In this document: in pieces, positions 37,995 through 46,872 of the stretch
Position numbering within the stretch: position 1 is the first letter of the stretch
How the letters are laid out: the number at the start of each line of letters is the position of its first letter
DNA from: Burkholderia sp. Bp8992
GTDB lineage: Bacteria > Pseudomonadota > Gammaproteobacteria > Burkholderiales > Burkholderiaceae
Reading direction: 5' to 3'
DNA: 64,000 nt
Assembly (NCBI RefSeq): GCF_003853705.1
Contig: NZ_QTQI01000007.1
Coordinates: forward strand, 62,001-126,000
Notes under the pieces: model-generated
The model's database searches: none
What the model was told of the DNA's origin: nothing
Seen by the model: only the letters and a program-made list of their open reading frames with translations
Position numbers and translations under genes: made by a program

Positions 37995-38777
37995 ATGGCG
38001 GAAACGCTGAACTTGACGAAGGAAGCGCTGGTCGCGCTGGCGGAGCGGCGGCTCGAGAACGAGGTGGGCGACAGCGGCTGGACCGCGCGGCAGAAGCTCG
38101 CGCTCACGTGCAGGATCCTGTTCGATGCCGGCCACGACTCGGGGCTGGCCGGGCAGATCACCTGCCGCGCGGGCGACGCCGGCACGTATTACACGCAGCG
38201 GCTCGGGCTCGGGTTCGACGAGATTTCGGCCGCGAACCTGTTGCACGTCAACGAGGATCTCGACGTGGTCGACGGCGAGGGCATTCCGAATCCGGCCAAC
38301 CGGTTCCATACGTGGATCTATCGCGAGCGCCCGGATGTGAACTGCATCATCCATACGCATCCGGCGCATGTCGCGGCGCTGTCGATGCTCGAGCAGCCGC
38401 TCGTCGTGTCGCACATGGACACCTGCCCGCTGTACGACGATTGCGCGTTCCTGAAGGACTGGCCCGGCGTGCCGGTCGGCAACGAGGAGGGCGAGATCAT
38501 CTCGAAGGCGCTGGGCAGCAAGCGCGCGATCCTGCTGTCGCATCACGGCCAGCTCGTGGTCGGCAAGACGATCGAGGAAGCGTGCATCCTCGCGCTGCTG
38601 ATCGAGCGCGCCGCGAAGCTGCAACTGCTTGCGATGTCGGCCGGGGAGATCAAGCCGGTGCCGCCGGCGCTGGCGCGCGAAGCGCACGACTGGATCTCGA
38701 AGCCGAAGCGTGATGCGGTGACGTTCGACTATTACGCGCGCCGTGCGCTGCGTACGCATCGGGACTGCGTCGCCTGA
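37995..38777 (+). CDS. Class II aldolase/adducin family protein
   Basis: This 260-residue protein of the class II aldolase/adducin fold has the metal histidines in CIIHTHPAHVAAL and a third His in LLSHHGQLVVGKTIEEA. Family members include fuculose-phosphate aldolase and several decarboxylases or catabolic enzymes without aldolase activity. AGGAGG is 5 bases upstream of the start. It is controlled from a divergent promoter shared with an XRE-cupin regulator; the substrate is unknown. Confidence 0.82.
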   Translation: MAETLNLTKEALVALAERRLENEVGDSGWTARQKLALTCRILFDAGHDSGLAGQITCRAGDAGTYYTQRLGLGFDEISAANLLHVNEDLDVVDGEGIPNPANRFHTWIYRERPDVNCIIHTHPAHVAALSMLEQPLVVSHMDTCPLYDDCAFLKDWPGVPVGNEEGEIISKALGSKRAILLSHHGQLVVGKTIEEACILALLIERAAKLQLLAMSAGEIKPVPPALAREAHDWISKPKRDAVTFDYYARRALRTHRDCVA

Positions 38778-38914
38778 ACGCGCGTGTCGACCCGCGCGGT
38801 GCGCCGTGCCGCTGCTGCCGCCCGGCTGGCACAAGATGCCTGACAAGCGCCGGACGGAACGGCAGGTCGAAGGCTGGACGAAGCGGCTCGAAGGGTGACG
38901 GGCCGCGCCGCGGC

Positions 38915-39679
38915 TTACTGGGCCGGCAGGTTCCGCACGTCGGCGGTCGGCTCGGTGCCGAACGCGTCGCTCAGCGCATAGCCGATCAGTTGCCGTGCGG
39001 CTGCCGCGGGCGTCGCGAGCGCGCCGCTCGACTTCAACTCGTCGAACTTCTCGCGCATCGGGAAGTTGTCTTCGCTGGTCGAGCGGATCGTCGCCTGCAT
39101 GCCCGTGTCGACGACACCGGGCGCGACGCTGCAGATCCGCAGCGTGCCGTTCGCGTCCAGCGCGACTGCGCGTGCATGATGATCGAGCGCGGCCTTGGTC
39201 GCGCAGTAGATGCTCCAGCCCGCGTATGCGTTGCGTGCTGCGCCGCTCGACACGTGCAGGATCCGGCATTCGGTCGTGGCCGTTGCCGCCTGCGCGAGCG
39301 CGGCCGACAGCATCAGCGGCGCAGCGACGTTCAGGCCGACCGCGCGCGCGACGATCGCAGGGTCTTGCGTGGCGAGCGTGCCGATCGGATCGACGATGCC
39401 TGCGTTGTTGAACAGCAGCACGAGCGACGCGCCGTCGACGAAGCGGCGCAGCGTGTCGCCGGCCAGCCAGGTTGCGACGGCCGCGGAGTCGGACAGATCG
39501 ATCTCGACTTCGGAGAAGCGGTCGCCGGCTTGCGACGCGAGCGACGGATGACGGCTGCGCGACACGCCGAGCACGGCGACGCCTTCCAGCAACAGTTGTT
39601 CGGCGAGCGACGCGCCGAGGCCGCGCGTGTGTCCGGTGACGATGGCGCGTACGTGCGGCGCGGAAGAGGATGCAGTCAT
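38915..39679 (-). CDS. Short-chain dehydrogenase/reductase
   Basis: This 254-residue classical SDR has the nucleotide motif TGHTRGLGASLAEQLL, LFNNAGIVDP, the catalytic Ser in LHVSSGAARNA and Tyr/Lys in YCATKAA. It resembles benzil reductase/YueD-type SDRs. The start MTASSSAPHVRAIVTG is used; the frame runs to 39841 but the extension is arginine/histidine-rich and out of character. The substrate is unknown. Confidence 0.82.
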   Translation of the reverse strand: MTASSSAPHVRAIVTGHTRGLGASLAEQLLLEGVAVLGVSRSRHPSLASQAGDRFSEVEIDLSDSAAVATWLAGDTLRRFVDGASLVLLFNNAGIVDPIGTLATQDPAIVARAVGLNVAAPLMLSAALAQAATATTECRILHVSSGAARNAYAGWSIYCATKAALDHHARAVALDANGTLRICSVAPGVVDTGMQATIRSTSEDNFPMREKFDELKSSGALATPAAAARQLIGYALSDAFGTEPTADVRNLPAQ

Positions 39680-40062
39680 GACGGTGAACCGGTGAAGGGG
39701 TGAACGGTGTTGACGGGCGGCGTGCATGCGCGGCGGCAGCACGTTCAGGACGGGCGATGCGTGGCATCGGCGCGTGAAGACGGTCGCGCGCGGCGCCACG
39801 GATATCGGGGTGAACGCACATCGTAGCGCCAGCGTGCGCATCGCGCAAACGCCGGGGTATGCGCGTACGCGTCGCCGCGCGGCACTGCGCGGTATCGAGC
39901 GCGCCGACAGGTTGGACGAAAGCCCGCTGCGGCAAGTGCGCGCGCCGGCGCGGCGAGCGGTGCCGGGCTACCCGCCGCGAGCTATCATATGGCTCGCCCG
40001 TGCGCGATGCCGGACGGGCCGCGACCGTTTCCCTTCACCTGCTGCACGCTGCGAAGCTACTC

Positions 40063-40773
40063 ATGAACACCACGCCGGACATGCCCACGCCACGCGCCCT
40101 GCGCGAACTCACGCCCCTTGAGGCTCGCATTCTCGGGGTGCTCGTCGAGAAGCAGCACACGGTGCCGGATACTTACCCGCTGTCGCTGAATGCGCTGACC
40201 GCGGGCTGCAACCAGAAAACCGCGCGCGCGCCGGTGATGAACGTCAGCGAGGACGAAGTCACGACCGCGCTCGACGGGCTGAAGCACCTGAGCCTCGTGA
40301 TGGAGGGCAGCAGCAGCCGCGTGCCGCGTTTCGAGCACAACATGAACCGCGTGCTCGGCATCCCGAGCCAGGCGATCGCGCTGCTGACGATCCTGCTGCT
40401 GCGCGGCCCGCAGACGGCCGCCGAGTTGCGCCTGAACAGCGCACGCCTGCACGGCTTCGCGGATATCTCGTCGGTCGAGGCGTTCCTCGACGAGCTCGCG
40501 ACGCGCGCGCAGGCGCTCGTCGTCCGGCTGCCGCGTGCGCCGGGGGCCCGCGAGAACCGCTGGATGCACCTGATGTGCGGCGAAGTGAACATCGCCGACT
40601 TCGCAAGCGCGGAGGCCGGTGGCGGCGCGGATTCGGTGCCGCCTTCCGAGTTCGAGGCGCTGAAGGCCGAGCAGAAGCGTCTCGCGGATGAAGTGGCACG
40701 GCTGAGTGCGCTGGTTCAGCGGATGGCGAGCGAACTTGGCATCGACGCCGACGCGCCGGGCGAAGCGTCTTGA
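40063..40773 (+). CDS. YceH/UPF0502 (DUF480) family protein
   Basis: This 236-residue protein has two winged-helix-like domains typical of YceH: LTPLEARILGVLVEKQHTVPDTYPLSLNALTAGCNQKTARAPVM in the first, and ILLLRGPQTAAELRLNSARLHGF in the second. The C-terminal tail (LKAEQKRLADEVARLSALVQRMASELG) is a predicted coiled coil. The function is unknown. A transcription-related role is sometimes suggested from the fold. Confidence 0.85.
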   Translation: MNTTPDMPTPRALRELTPLEARILGVLVEKQHTVPDTYPLSLNALTAGCNQKTARAPVMNVSEDEVTTALDGLKHLSLVMEGSSSRVPRFEHNMNRVLGIPSQAIALLTILLLRGPQTAAELRLNSARLHGFADISSVEAFLDELATRAQALVVRLPRAPGARENRWMHLMCGEVNIADFASAEAGGGADSVPPSEFEALKAEQKRLADEVARLSALVQRMASELGIDADAPGEAS

Positions 40774-40805
40774 TGCCATGACGGCGGTGCATGCGCACCG
40801 CCGCG

Positions 40806-42071
40806 CTACTTCAGTTTCACACCCGGCACGAGATAGCGCGCACCACCCGATTTCAGGATCGGTGCGAGCGTCGCAAACGGCGCGTCGAGCTGCGGCCCGA
40901 GACAGGCGCCCGCCGCGTGGACGATCCCGGATACGACGAACGACAGCTTGCCGGGGGCATCGAGTTCAAACGCCAGATATTGAGGGAATACGTCGGCACA
41001 CGACAGCGAGTTGCCTTCGCCGTCGGTCGCCTGGTTGCGCGGGGCCGCCCCGTCGCGCAGCCGCGTGATGAAATTCACTAGCGCGGGGCTTGTTGCCGAT
41101 TCGCCGTCCTTGTCGGCCGTTGTCGTGTCGATCACGCGGTTCCAGTCGAGGTACGCGCCGCGCAGCAGGTCGAACGTGACCGGATCGTAGTGATTGTCCG
41201 GATACGCGCCGCCGCAGAACGTGCTGCCCGATTCCACGATGCTCAGCGCCGCGTTCGACAGCCACGTGACTGTCACTTGCTCGTCGTCGTAGCCGCCGAG
41301 TGTTCCTGCGGCCGGCCCGTCGTCGGTAAAGCGTGTCGACGCGCATTCAAGCGCCGCGAGATTCATCCGCCAGTGCCGCTGTTCGAGCAGATGGTTGACG
41401 CGTGCCATTACGGCCGGATCGGGGTGGCGGCTCAGCCGCGGATACGCGAACACCGTGCGCGAATCGCGCCACATCCGGTACGCGACCGTGCCATCGCCGA
41501 TTTCGCGACCGGCCGGCCGTGCGTGTCCGGCCAGCTTCAGCGTGGCATATGGCGCATGCTTCATGTCGATGGCCGCGCCGCGGGCGATGCCGCTGCCGAC
41601 CCCGCCCGCGGAGACCGCGGTAATCGCCTCGACCGGGCTGGGCGCGATTGCATCCGGATCGTATTCGGCCACGCGGCGCAACGTGAAGGTGCGCACCTTG
41701 CCCGAGCGGGCATCGGTCCAGCGGCCGCGATAACCATCCTTGTCCCGCGTGCCCTGCCAGGCTGCAGCGACATGATCGAAATCGGCGTGCTCGTGGAATG
41801 TCGATGAGTCGCGCGCATTGTCCGGCAATTGCGTACGCGCGAGCGGCTCAACCAGTTGCGCGGGTTTGCCGTGCAGTGGAATGTCGACGCCGAACTGTGC
41901 GTAGAAATAGCGGCCAGAGAGCGTGCCGTCCGCGGCCGGCAGCGTGTCGAGTTCCATCACGACGGTGCCAGCACCTTGCAACGTTCCTTCGTAGACCGTG
42001 CGCGGCGCGCCATCGGCGAAGCCCGCGTGCAGCGCGATCAGTACCACAGCCATCCGGATCGACGGGCGCAT
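40806..42071 (-). CDS. Secreted protein of unknown function with RsiV/DUF3298-like C-terminus
   Basis: This 421-residue protein has a signal peptide (MRPSIRMAVVLIALHAGFADG). The N-terminal half (RTVYEGTLQGAGTVVMELD, LSGRYFYAQFGVDIPL) is a beta-rich domain of unknown type. The C-terminal half has AYPRLSRHPDPAVMARVNHLLEQ and then STFCGGAYPDNHYDPVTFDLLRG, which looks like the DUF3298/RsiV fold, though this is by eye. Its ATG overlaps the TGA of the small secreted protein upstream by one base, so the two are translationally coupled. The frame could extend to MPLVM at 42083. Confidence 0.7.
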   Translation of the reverse strand: MRPSIRMAVVLIALHAGFADGAPRTVYEGTLQGAGTVVMELDTLPAADGTLSGRYFYAQFGVDIPLHGKPAQLVEPLARTQLPDNARDSSTFHEHADFDHVAAAWQGTRDKDGYRGRWTDARSGKVRTFTLRRVAEYDPDAIAPSPVEAITAVSAGGVGSGIARGAAIDMKHAPYATLKLAGHARPAGREIGDGTVAYRMWRDSRTVFAYPRLSRHPDPAVMARVNHLLEQRHWRMNLAALECASTRFTDDGPAAGTLGGYDDEQVTVTWLSNAALSIVESGSTFCGGAYPDNHYDPVTFDLLRGAYLDWNRVIDTTTADKDGESATSPALVNFITRLRDGAAPRNQATDGEGNSLSCADVFPQYLAFELDAPGKLSFVVSGIVHAAGACLGPQLDAPFATLAPILKSGGARYLVPGVKLK

Positions 42072-42493
42072 CACCAGCGGCACCCGGTTTGCTCGGACGC
42101 GTCGACATCCAGTGCGCGGCCGAACGAAGTCTTCTTGCCGGTGCGCGCGGAGGTGTAGGTCATCGAATAGATCATCGCGCCCTGGCTCGTCATTTCGTAC
42201 CGCCCGTTGATCCTGCCGTCCACCAGTTCGACCCAGGTGGTCGTGTACTGGTGTGGGCGATCTTTCGCGAGCACTTCGTCCTCTTCATGTTCGATCACCA
42301 GAGGGAGCGCCGTTTTCGCGTTCGCGTACCGGACCATGCCTCCCGACCATTTGACCACATCGTCGTAGTAGGTACGCATCTCGAAGCGCACGGGTTTGTC
42401 GCCATCCGACCTGAAGCAAAATACTTCGGTGGAAACCGTGGCGAGTGCCGGCAACGAGATGCATAGCAGCAGCGCGGCGAGGAGTTTTTTCAT
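42071..42493 (-). CDS. Small secreted protein of unknown function
   Basis: This 140-residue protein has a clear signal peptide (MKKLLAALLLCISLPALA) and a mature part with two cysteines (EVFCFRSDG and the terminal SEQTGCRW) that may form one disulfide. The central region MRTYYDDVVKWSGGMVRY has no family I recognise. It is coupled to the larger secreted protein downstream by an overlapping stop and start, so they probably act together in the periplasm or outside the cell. Confidence 0.7.
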   Translation of the reverse strand: MKKLLAALLLCISLPALATVSTEVFCFRSDGDKPVRFEMRTYYDDVVKWSGGMVRYANAKTALPLVIEHEEDEVLAKDRPHQYTTTWVELVDGRINGRYEMTSQGAMIYSMTYTSARTGKKTSFGRALDVDASEQTGCRW

Positions 42494-42520
42494 GAGGATA
42501 GTTACCGATGACGAGCGATA

Positions 42521-43075
42521 TTAACCGACACTGATCCGCGTCGCACCCGCATCGACGAGCCGGAACAGCAGATCCTCGACGGCCGTTTCGGGCGCGGAAC
42601 CGAGATCTGCGTTGACGCGCCACCCGTGCTCCGTGCGAACCGGTTCCGACAGGTAATGCACGATGCCGTGCAGCCCGTCTTCGGCCGGATCGTTCTCGTC
42701 GTCGACATCGAACCACGCGCGGAACCACGTCTTGAACGCATCGGCCGCAGCGCTTTCGTCGAGACCGTCGGCCTCGATCTCGGCCCAGTCCCACACGAAC
42801 GGGCGGATCGACACGGCCGCCGTTTCAAGGTCGAACTCGAGCGGGTCGAAATCCAGCTGCGTGGTCGAATCGATCATCTCGGGCTGGCCGGCCGCTTCGC
42901 CTTCGGCCGCGATGGTGTCGGCGCGGCACGGCAGCGCGAGCGGCCCTTCGGTGGCGAGTGTGCCGTCGGCCTGCCGGTAGGCCGGCTCGACGATCACCGA
43001 CGGTTGCGTGGCCGCATGCGCGAGCAGGTCGGCGTAGGGTTGGCGGATGGCGCGGAGCAGTTCGGATACGGTCAT
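42521..43075 (-). CDS. Conserved hypothetical protein
   Basis: This 184-residue acidic protein has no signal peptide or membrane segment. Recognisable pieces are LEFDLETAAVSIRPFVWDWAEIEADG, WFRAWFDVDDENDPAEDGLHGIVHYL and a terminal DLLFRLVDAGATRISVG. I do not recognise the family; it may be related to small cytoplasmic proteins encoded singly in Burkholderia genomes. It lies 27 bases upstream of the secreted pair and may share their transcript. Confidence 0.6.
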   Translation of the reverse strand: MTVSELLRAIRQPYADLLAHAATQPSVIVEPAYRQADGTLATEGPLALPCRADTIAAEGEAAGQPEMIDSTTQLDFDPLEFDLETAAVSIRPFVWDWAEIEADGLDESAAADAFKTWFRAWFDVDDENDPAEDGLHGIVHYLSEPVRTEHGWRVNADLGSAPETAVEDLLFRLVDAGATRISVG

Positions 43076-43313
43076 CGTGGCGTGTCGGTCGGGCAGGGAC
43101 GATCGGTTGCGGGCAAGCGGTGCACGGTGCGCCCGTGCGTCATGCGACGGGCCGCTTCGTTACCGGACAGCCGTGATCGTACGGTGCTTCGTCGGCTCGC
43201 GAACAGTCGGCCGAACGGCCGGTGCGTTCGCGTCGACCGGCAAGGGTTTTAGACGTTTACCTTCAAACAATCGAAAACCGGCATCGAACGCGTTCGCGCT
43301 GTGCTTCAATGAA

Positions 43314-43361
43314 ATCCGGTTTGTACTCCTACTAAAACTGCAGATTCAGAACAAACCGGAT
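43314..43361. promoter_or_regulatory. 11-bp inverted repeat upstream of the lipase gene
   Basis: ATCCGGTTTGT and ACAAACCGGAT form a perfect 11-bp inverted repeat with a 26-base spacer, ending 119 bases before the lipase start. The gap from 43076 to 43480 holds no supported gene. It could be an operator for a dimeric regulator or a leader hairpin. Confidence 0.5.
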
Positions 43362-43480
43362 CACTCATATACAGGAGACAGTCGATGGCACGGACGCACA
43401 TTTGATTCGGCAAGCGAGATGGTCTGCAATACCGCCGAACTTCCTTCGATGAAAGCAGGTTATCCCAAGGGCCCCCACCC

Positions 43481-44797
43481 ATGTCCTCCAGACGAGTCAT
43501 GACCGTCGCGGCCGCCGTGTGCGCCGCGCTGGCCATCATCGCACCGTCGGCCGGCACCGCCGCGCCGACCGTGCCCGATCCGTTCTATACGTACACCGGC
43601 ACCACGCCGCTGGCATCGATTCCACCGGGCACGGTGCTGAAGACGCGCAACGTCACCTATCACGTGGCCGGTATCCCGACGGCCGTGACCGCGCAGCAGT
43701 TGCTGTACCGCACCAACGACGCGCGGAACCAGCCCGTCGTCAACGTGACGTCGGTGATCCGCAGCCAGGTCAGCAACGGCCAGGCCATCTCGTACCAGTC
43801 GGCCTACGATTCGCTGAACCCGTACGACGAGCCGTCGCAGGTGATCGCCGGCGACCGCGACGTGACCAAGGTCATCAACATCGGCACGCTGCTCTACAGC
43901 GCGGAATCGGTTCCGCTGTCGACGCTGCTGCTGCTCGGCTACAACATCATCGTGCCCGATACGGAAGGCCAGACGGCCGACTTCGCGGCCGGCCCCGAAT
44001 ACGGGATGACGACGCTCGATTCGATCCGCGCGGCGCTCAATACGCCGTCGACCGGCCTGAATCCGTCGAGCAAGGTCGCGATGATCGGCTATTCCGGCGG
44101 CGCGATCGCGACGAACTGGGCCGCGCAGCTCGCGCCGAGCTATGCGCCCGACGTCAACAAGCAGCTCGTCGGCGCGGCGGAAGGCGGCGTGCTGGTGGAT
44201 CCCGCGCACAACCTGCGTTACGTCGACGGCAGCATCGTGTGGGGCGGCGTCGCGGCGGCCGCGCTGGCCGGCCTGTCGCGCGGCTACGACTTCGACCTGA
44301 CGCCGTATCTCAGCGAGACGGGCGTCGCCGTGTTCAAGGACATCCAGAGCCAGTCGCTCGCGTACATCCTGCCGAAGTACACGGGGCTGCACTGGGGCAC
44401 GCTGTTCAAGCCGCAATACGCGAACGACATCAACAGCATCCCGGCCTACGTGACGTATGCGAACAAGGTGAATGCGGGCCTGGCCGCGTCGCCGACGATT
44501 CCGATGTTCATCGGCCAGGGCACGGCCGGTGCGCTCGACGGAACCTTCAGCAGCCAGGTGGGCGACGGCGTGATGCTCGCGTACGACGTGCGTGCGCTCG
44601 CGCAGAAGTTCTGCGCCAGCGGCACGCCGGTCACGTACACCGAGTATCCGCTGGAGCATGCTGGCGCGATCGTGCCGTGGGTGGCCGGGATGCTGCCCTG
44701 GCTCTACGACCGCTTCAACGGGAAAGCCGCGCCGAGCAATTGCTGGCTGACGTCGCTGCTGCCGAGCAACTCGCTGGCGCCCGAGACGCTGCACTAG
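43481..44797 (+). CDS. Secreted lipase/esterase (alpha/beta hydrolase, LIP family)
   Basis: This 438-residue secreted protein has a signal peptide ending near GTAAPT, followed by PDPFYTYTGTTPLASIPPGTVLKTR, a stretch typical of the secretory-lipase family. The nucleophile elbow reads MIGYSGGAIA (about residue 206), and a late His lies in YPLEHAGAIVPW; a few cysteines near FCASG and NCWLT may be disulfide-bonded. It probably hydrolyses triacylglycerols or other esters outside the cell. A strong terminator follows. Confidence 0.82.
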   Translation: MSSRRVMTVAAAVCAALAIIAPSAGTAAPTVPDPFYTYTGTTPLASIPPGTVLKTRNVTYHVAGIPTAVTAQQLLYRTNDARNQPVVNVTSVIRSQVSNGQAISYQSAYDSLNPYDEPSQVIAGDRDVTKVINIGTLLYSAESVPLSTLLLLGYNIIVPDTEGQTADFAAGPEYGMTTLDSIRAALNTPSTGLNPSSKVAMIGYSGGAIATNWAAQLAPSYAPDVNKQLVGAAEGGVLVDPAHNLRYVDGSIVWGGVAAAALAGLSRGYDFDLTPYLSETGVAVFKDIQSQSLAYILPKYTGLHWGTLFKPQYANDINSIPAYVTYANKVNAGLAASPTIPMFIGQGTAGALDGTFSSQVGDGVMLAYDVRALAQKFCASGTPVTYTEYPLEHAGAIVPWVAGMLPWLYDRFNGKAAPSNCWLTSLLPSNSLAPETLH

Positions 44798-44827
44798 ACG
44801 CGAGGGCGTACGACTCGATGCATGGCC

Positions 44828-44859
44828 GGGCGACCCTTTTGCGGGTCGCCCTTCTTTTT
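44828..44859 (+). terminator. Rho-independent terminator after the lipase
   Basis: GGGCGACCC and GGGTCGCCC form a 9-bp perfect stem with a TTTTGC loop, followed by TTCTTTTT. It separates the lipase from the DAHP synthase gene. Confidence 0.8.
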
Positions 44860-44993
44860 GACGGCGATTCGACGTCGGTTGCGCGATCGCAGCCACCGCC
44901 ACCCGCGTTACGCCACCGTAACCTTCTGCCACCTTCTCCGGGTGCCATAATCGAGCCTGCCCATCATTCCAGACGTCCCCCCGGAGAATCACC

Positions 44994-46124
44994 ATGCAGA
45001 ACCTCGACAATCCTTCCCATGATCGCGAGGTAGGCAGCGCCGACGCGACGCAGGACACCACGCGCATCGACGACGTCCGCATCGGCGCCGTGCGCCCGCT
45101 GATTTCGCCGGCGCTGCTGCTGGACGAGCTGCCGGTGCCGGCCGGCACGCAGACACTCGTCGAGGATACGCGCCGCGCGATCGGCGACATCCTGCACGGC
45201 CGCGACGACCGGCTGCTGCTCGTCGTCGGCCCGTGCTCGATCCACGACCACGACCAGGCGCTCGACTACGCGCGCCGCCTGAAGGTCGCCGCCGATGCGC
45301 TGAAGGACGACCTGCTGATCACGATGCGCGTCTACTTCGAGAAGCCGCGCACGACGGTCGGCTGGAAGGGCTACATCAACGATCCGCGTCTCGACGGCAG
45401 CTTCCGCATCAACGAAGGGCTGCGTGCCGCGCGGCAACTGCTGCTCGACGTCAATGCGCTCGGCCTGCCGGCGTCGACCGAATTCCTCGACCTGCTGAGC
45501 CCGCAGTACATCGCCGACCTGATCGCGTGGGGCGCGATCGGCGCGCGCACGACCGAGAGCCAGAGCCATCGCCAGCTCGCGTCGGGCCTCAGCTGCCCGA
45601 TCGGCTTCAAGAACGGCACCGACGGCGGCGTGCAGGTCGCGGCGGACGCGATCGTGGCCGCGGCTGCGAGCCATGCGTTCATGGGGATGACGAAGATGGG
45701 GATGGCCGCGATCTTCGAGACGCGCGGCAACGACGACGCGCACGTGATCCTGCGCGGCGGCAAGACCGGCCCGAACTACGACGCCGAGCATGTCGACGCG
45801 TGTTGCGCGGTGCTGCGCAAGGCCGGGTTGCGCGAGCAGGTGATGGTCGACTGCTCGCACGCGAATTCCAACAAGTCGCATGAGCGGCAGATCGAGGTGG
45901 CGCAGGATCTCGCTCGGCAGCTGTCGCAGGGCGAGCAGCGGATCGTCGGCGTGATGGTCGAGAGCCATCTCGAGGCCGGGCGCCAGGACCTGAAGCCGGG
46001 CGTGCCGCTGAAGTACGGCGTGTCGATCACCGATGCGTGCCTGAGCTGGACGCAGACGGAGCCGGTGCTCGACGTGCTGGCGGAGGCCGTGCGGCAACGG
46101 CGTGCGCAGTCGCGCAACGCGTGA
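44994..46124 (+). CDS. aroG: 3-deoxy-7-phosphoheptulonate synthase (class I DAHP synthase)
   Basis: This 376-residue enzyme condenses phosphoenolpyruvate and erythrose 4-phosphate, the first step of the shikimate pathway. It has VVGPCSIHDHDQALDYARRLK, MRVYFEKPRTTVGWKGYIND split across residues 105-125, SQSHRQLASGLSCPIGFKNGTDG and VMVDCSHANSNK. The type I-alpha (AroF/G/H) architecture suggests feedback inhibition by an aromatic amino acid. It stands alone, between the lipase terminator and the PRC-barrel gene. Confidence 0.92.
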   Translation: MQNLDNPSHDREVGSADATQDTTRIDDVRIGAVRPLISPALLLDELPVPAGTQTLVEDTRRAIGDILHGRDDRLLLVVGPCSIHDHDQALDYARRLKVAADALKDDLLITMRVYFEKPRTTVGWKGYINDPRLDGSFRINEGLRAARQLLLDVNALGLPASTEFLDLLSPQYIADLIAWGAIGARTTESQSHRQLASGLSCPIGFKNGTDGGVQVAADAIVAAAASHAFMGMTKMGMAAIFETRGNDDAHVILRGGKTGPNYDAEHVDACCAVLRKAGLREQVMVDCSHANSNKSHERQIEVAQDLARQLSQGEQRIVGVMVESHLEAGRQDLKPGVPLKYGVSITDACLSWTQTEPVLDVLAEAVRQRRAQSRNA

Positions 46125-46339
46125 CGGCGTGTGCTGCCTGCGTGGATTCGCACAGGTTCGCGATTCGCTGCGTTGTCCGTAACGCAGCCATCGCGCGCAG
46201 GATGAGCGGGCTGCGTCATCGCGTCCGATGCAGCATTGTGCGAGTGGCGCTAACATGGGCCGGTGCGATGTGTCGCGCATACGGAGGCGGAGAGGCCGGC
46301 CGCCGATACCGACAACAATTCACCGGAGTGCATAACAGC

Positions 46340-46768
46340 ATGGCTTTCTACAAGACCCTCATCGCAGCAACCATCCTCGCCTCGAGCGTCAGCGCGCATG
46401 CGCAGATCGCGGGTGCGCAACCGATCAGCGTGACCGTCGAGCAATCGCAGGCGCTGCTCGAAGGCTGGAGCGTGAAGAAGAGCGTGCTCGGCAAGGCCGT
46501 GTACAACGACGACAACCAGAAGGTCGGCACCGTGCGCGACCTGATCGTCGCGCCGGACGGCTCGGTGTCGGCCGCGATCGTGTCGGCCGGCGGCTTCCTC
46601 GGCGTGGCCGCGCATGACGTCGCGGTGCCGATCGCGTCGCTCGACGTGCGCAAGGGCAACATCTACCTGCCGGGCGCGACGAAGGAAGCGCTGAAGGCGA
46701 CGCCGGCGTTCCAGTACGCGAAGGTGCCGTCGCCGCCGAAGCCGAAGAAGATCGACGAAAAGCAGTGA
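46340..46768 (+). CDS. Secreted PRC-barrel domain protein
   Basis: This 142-residue protein has a signal peptide (MAFYKTLIAATILASSVSAHA) and a PRC-barrel: GWSVKKSVLGKAVYNDDNQKVGTVRDLIVAPDGSVSAAIVSAGGF. The C-terminal KVPSPPKPKKIDEKQ tail is short and positively charged. PRC-barrel proteins bind RNA or act in envelope and photosynthesis-related assemblies; the secreted form here is of unknown role. Confidence 0.78.
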   Translation: MAFYKTLIAATILASSVSAHAQIAGAQPISVTVEQSQALLEGWSVKKSVLGKAVYNDDNQKVGTVRDLIVAPDGSVSAAIVSAGGFLGVAAHDVAVPIASLDVRKGNIYLPGATKEALKATPAFQYAKVPSPPKPKKIDEKQ

Positions 46769-46872
46769 TGCAGGTGGCCCGGCACGCCCTGTGTCGGGTC
46801 ATGCCGGCCGCGCGCCAGGGATCGCCGCGCGAGTCGGCATCCCGATTCCGTCCGCAGTACTCATGCCGGCGA

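Noticed and set aside
38806-38898. A 30-residue frame (GTG start, ends GWTKRLEG) after the class II aldolase-like gene
   Set aside because: There is no ribosome binding site and no recognisable family; it could be a gene relic, but the evidence is too thin.
43047-43502. A 151-codon frame upstream of and overlapping the lipase start
   Set aside because: It has shadow-like composition and no ribosome binding site; the lipase frame explains the conserved sequence.
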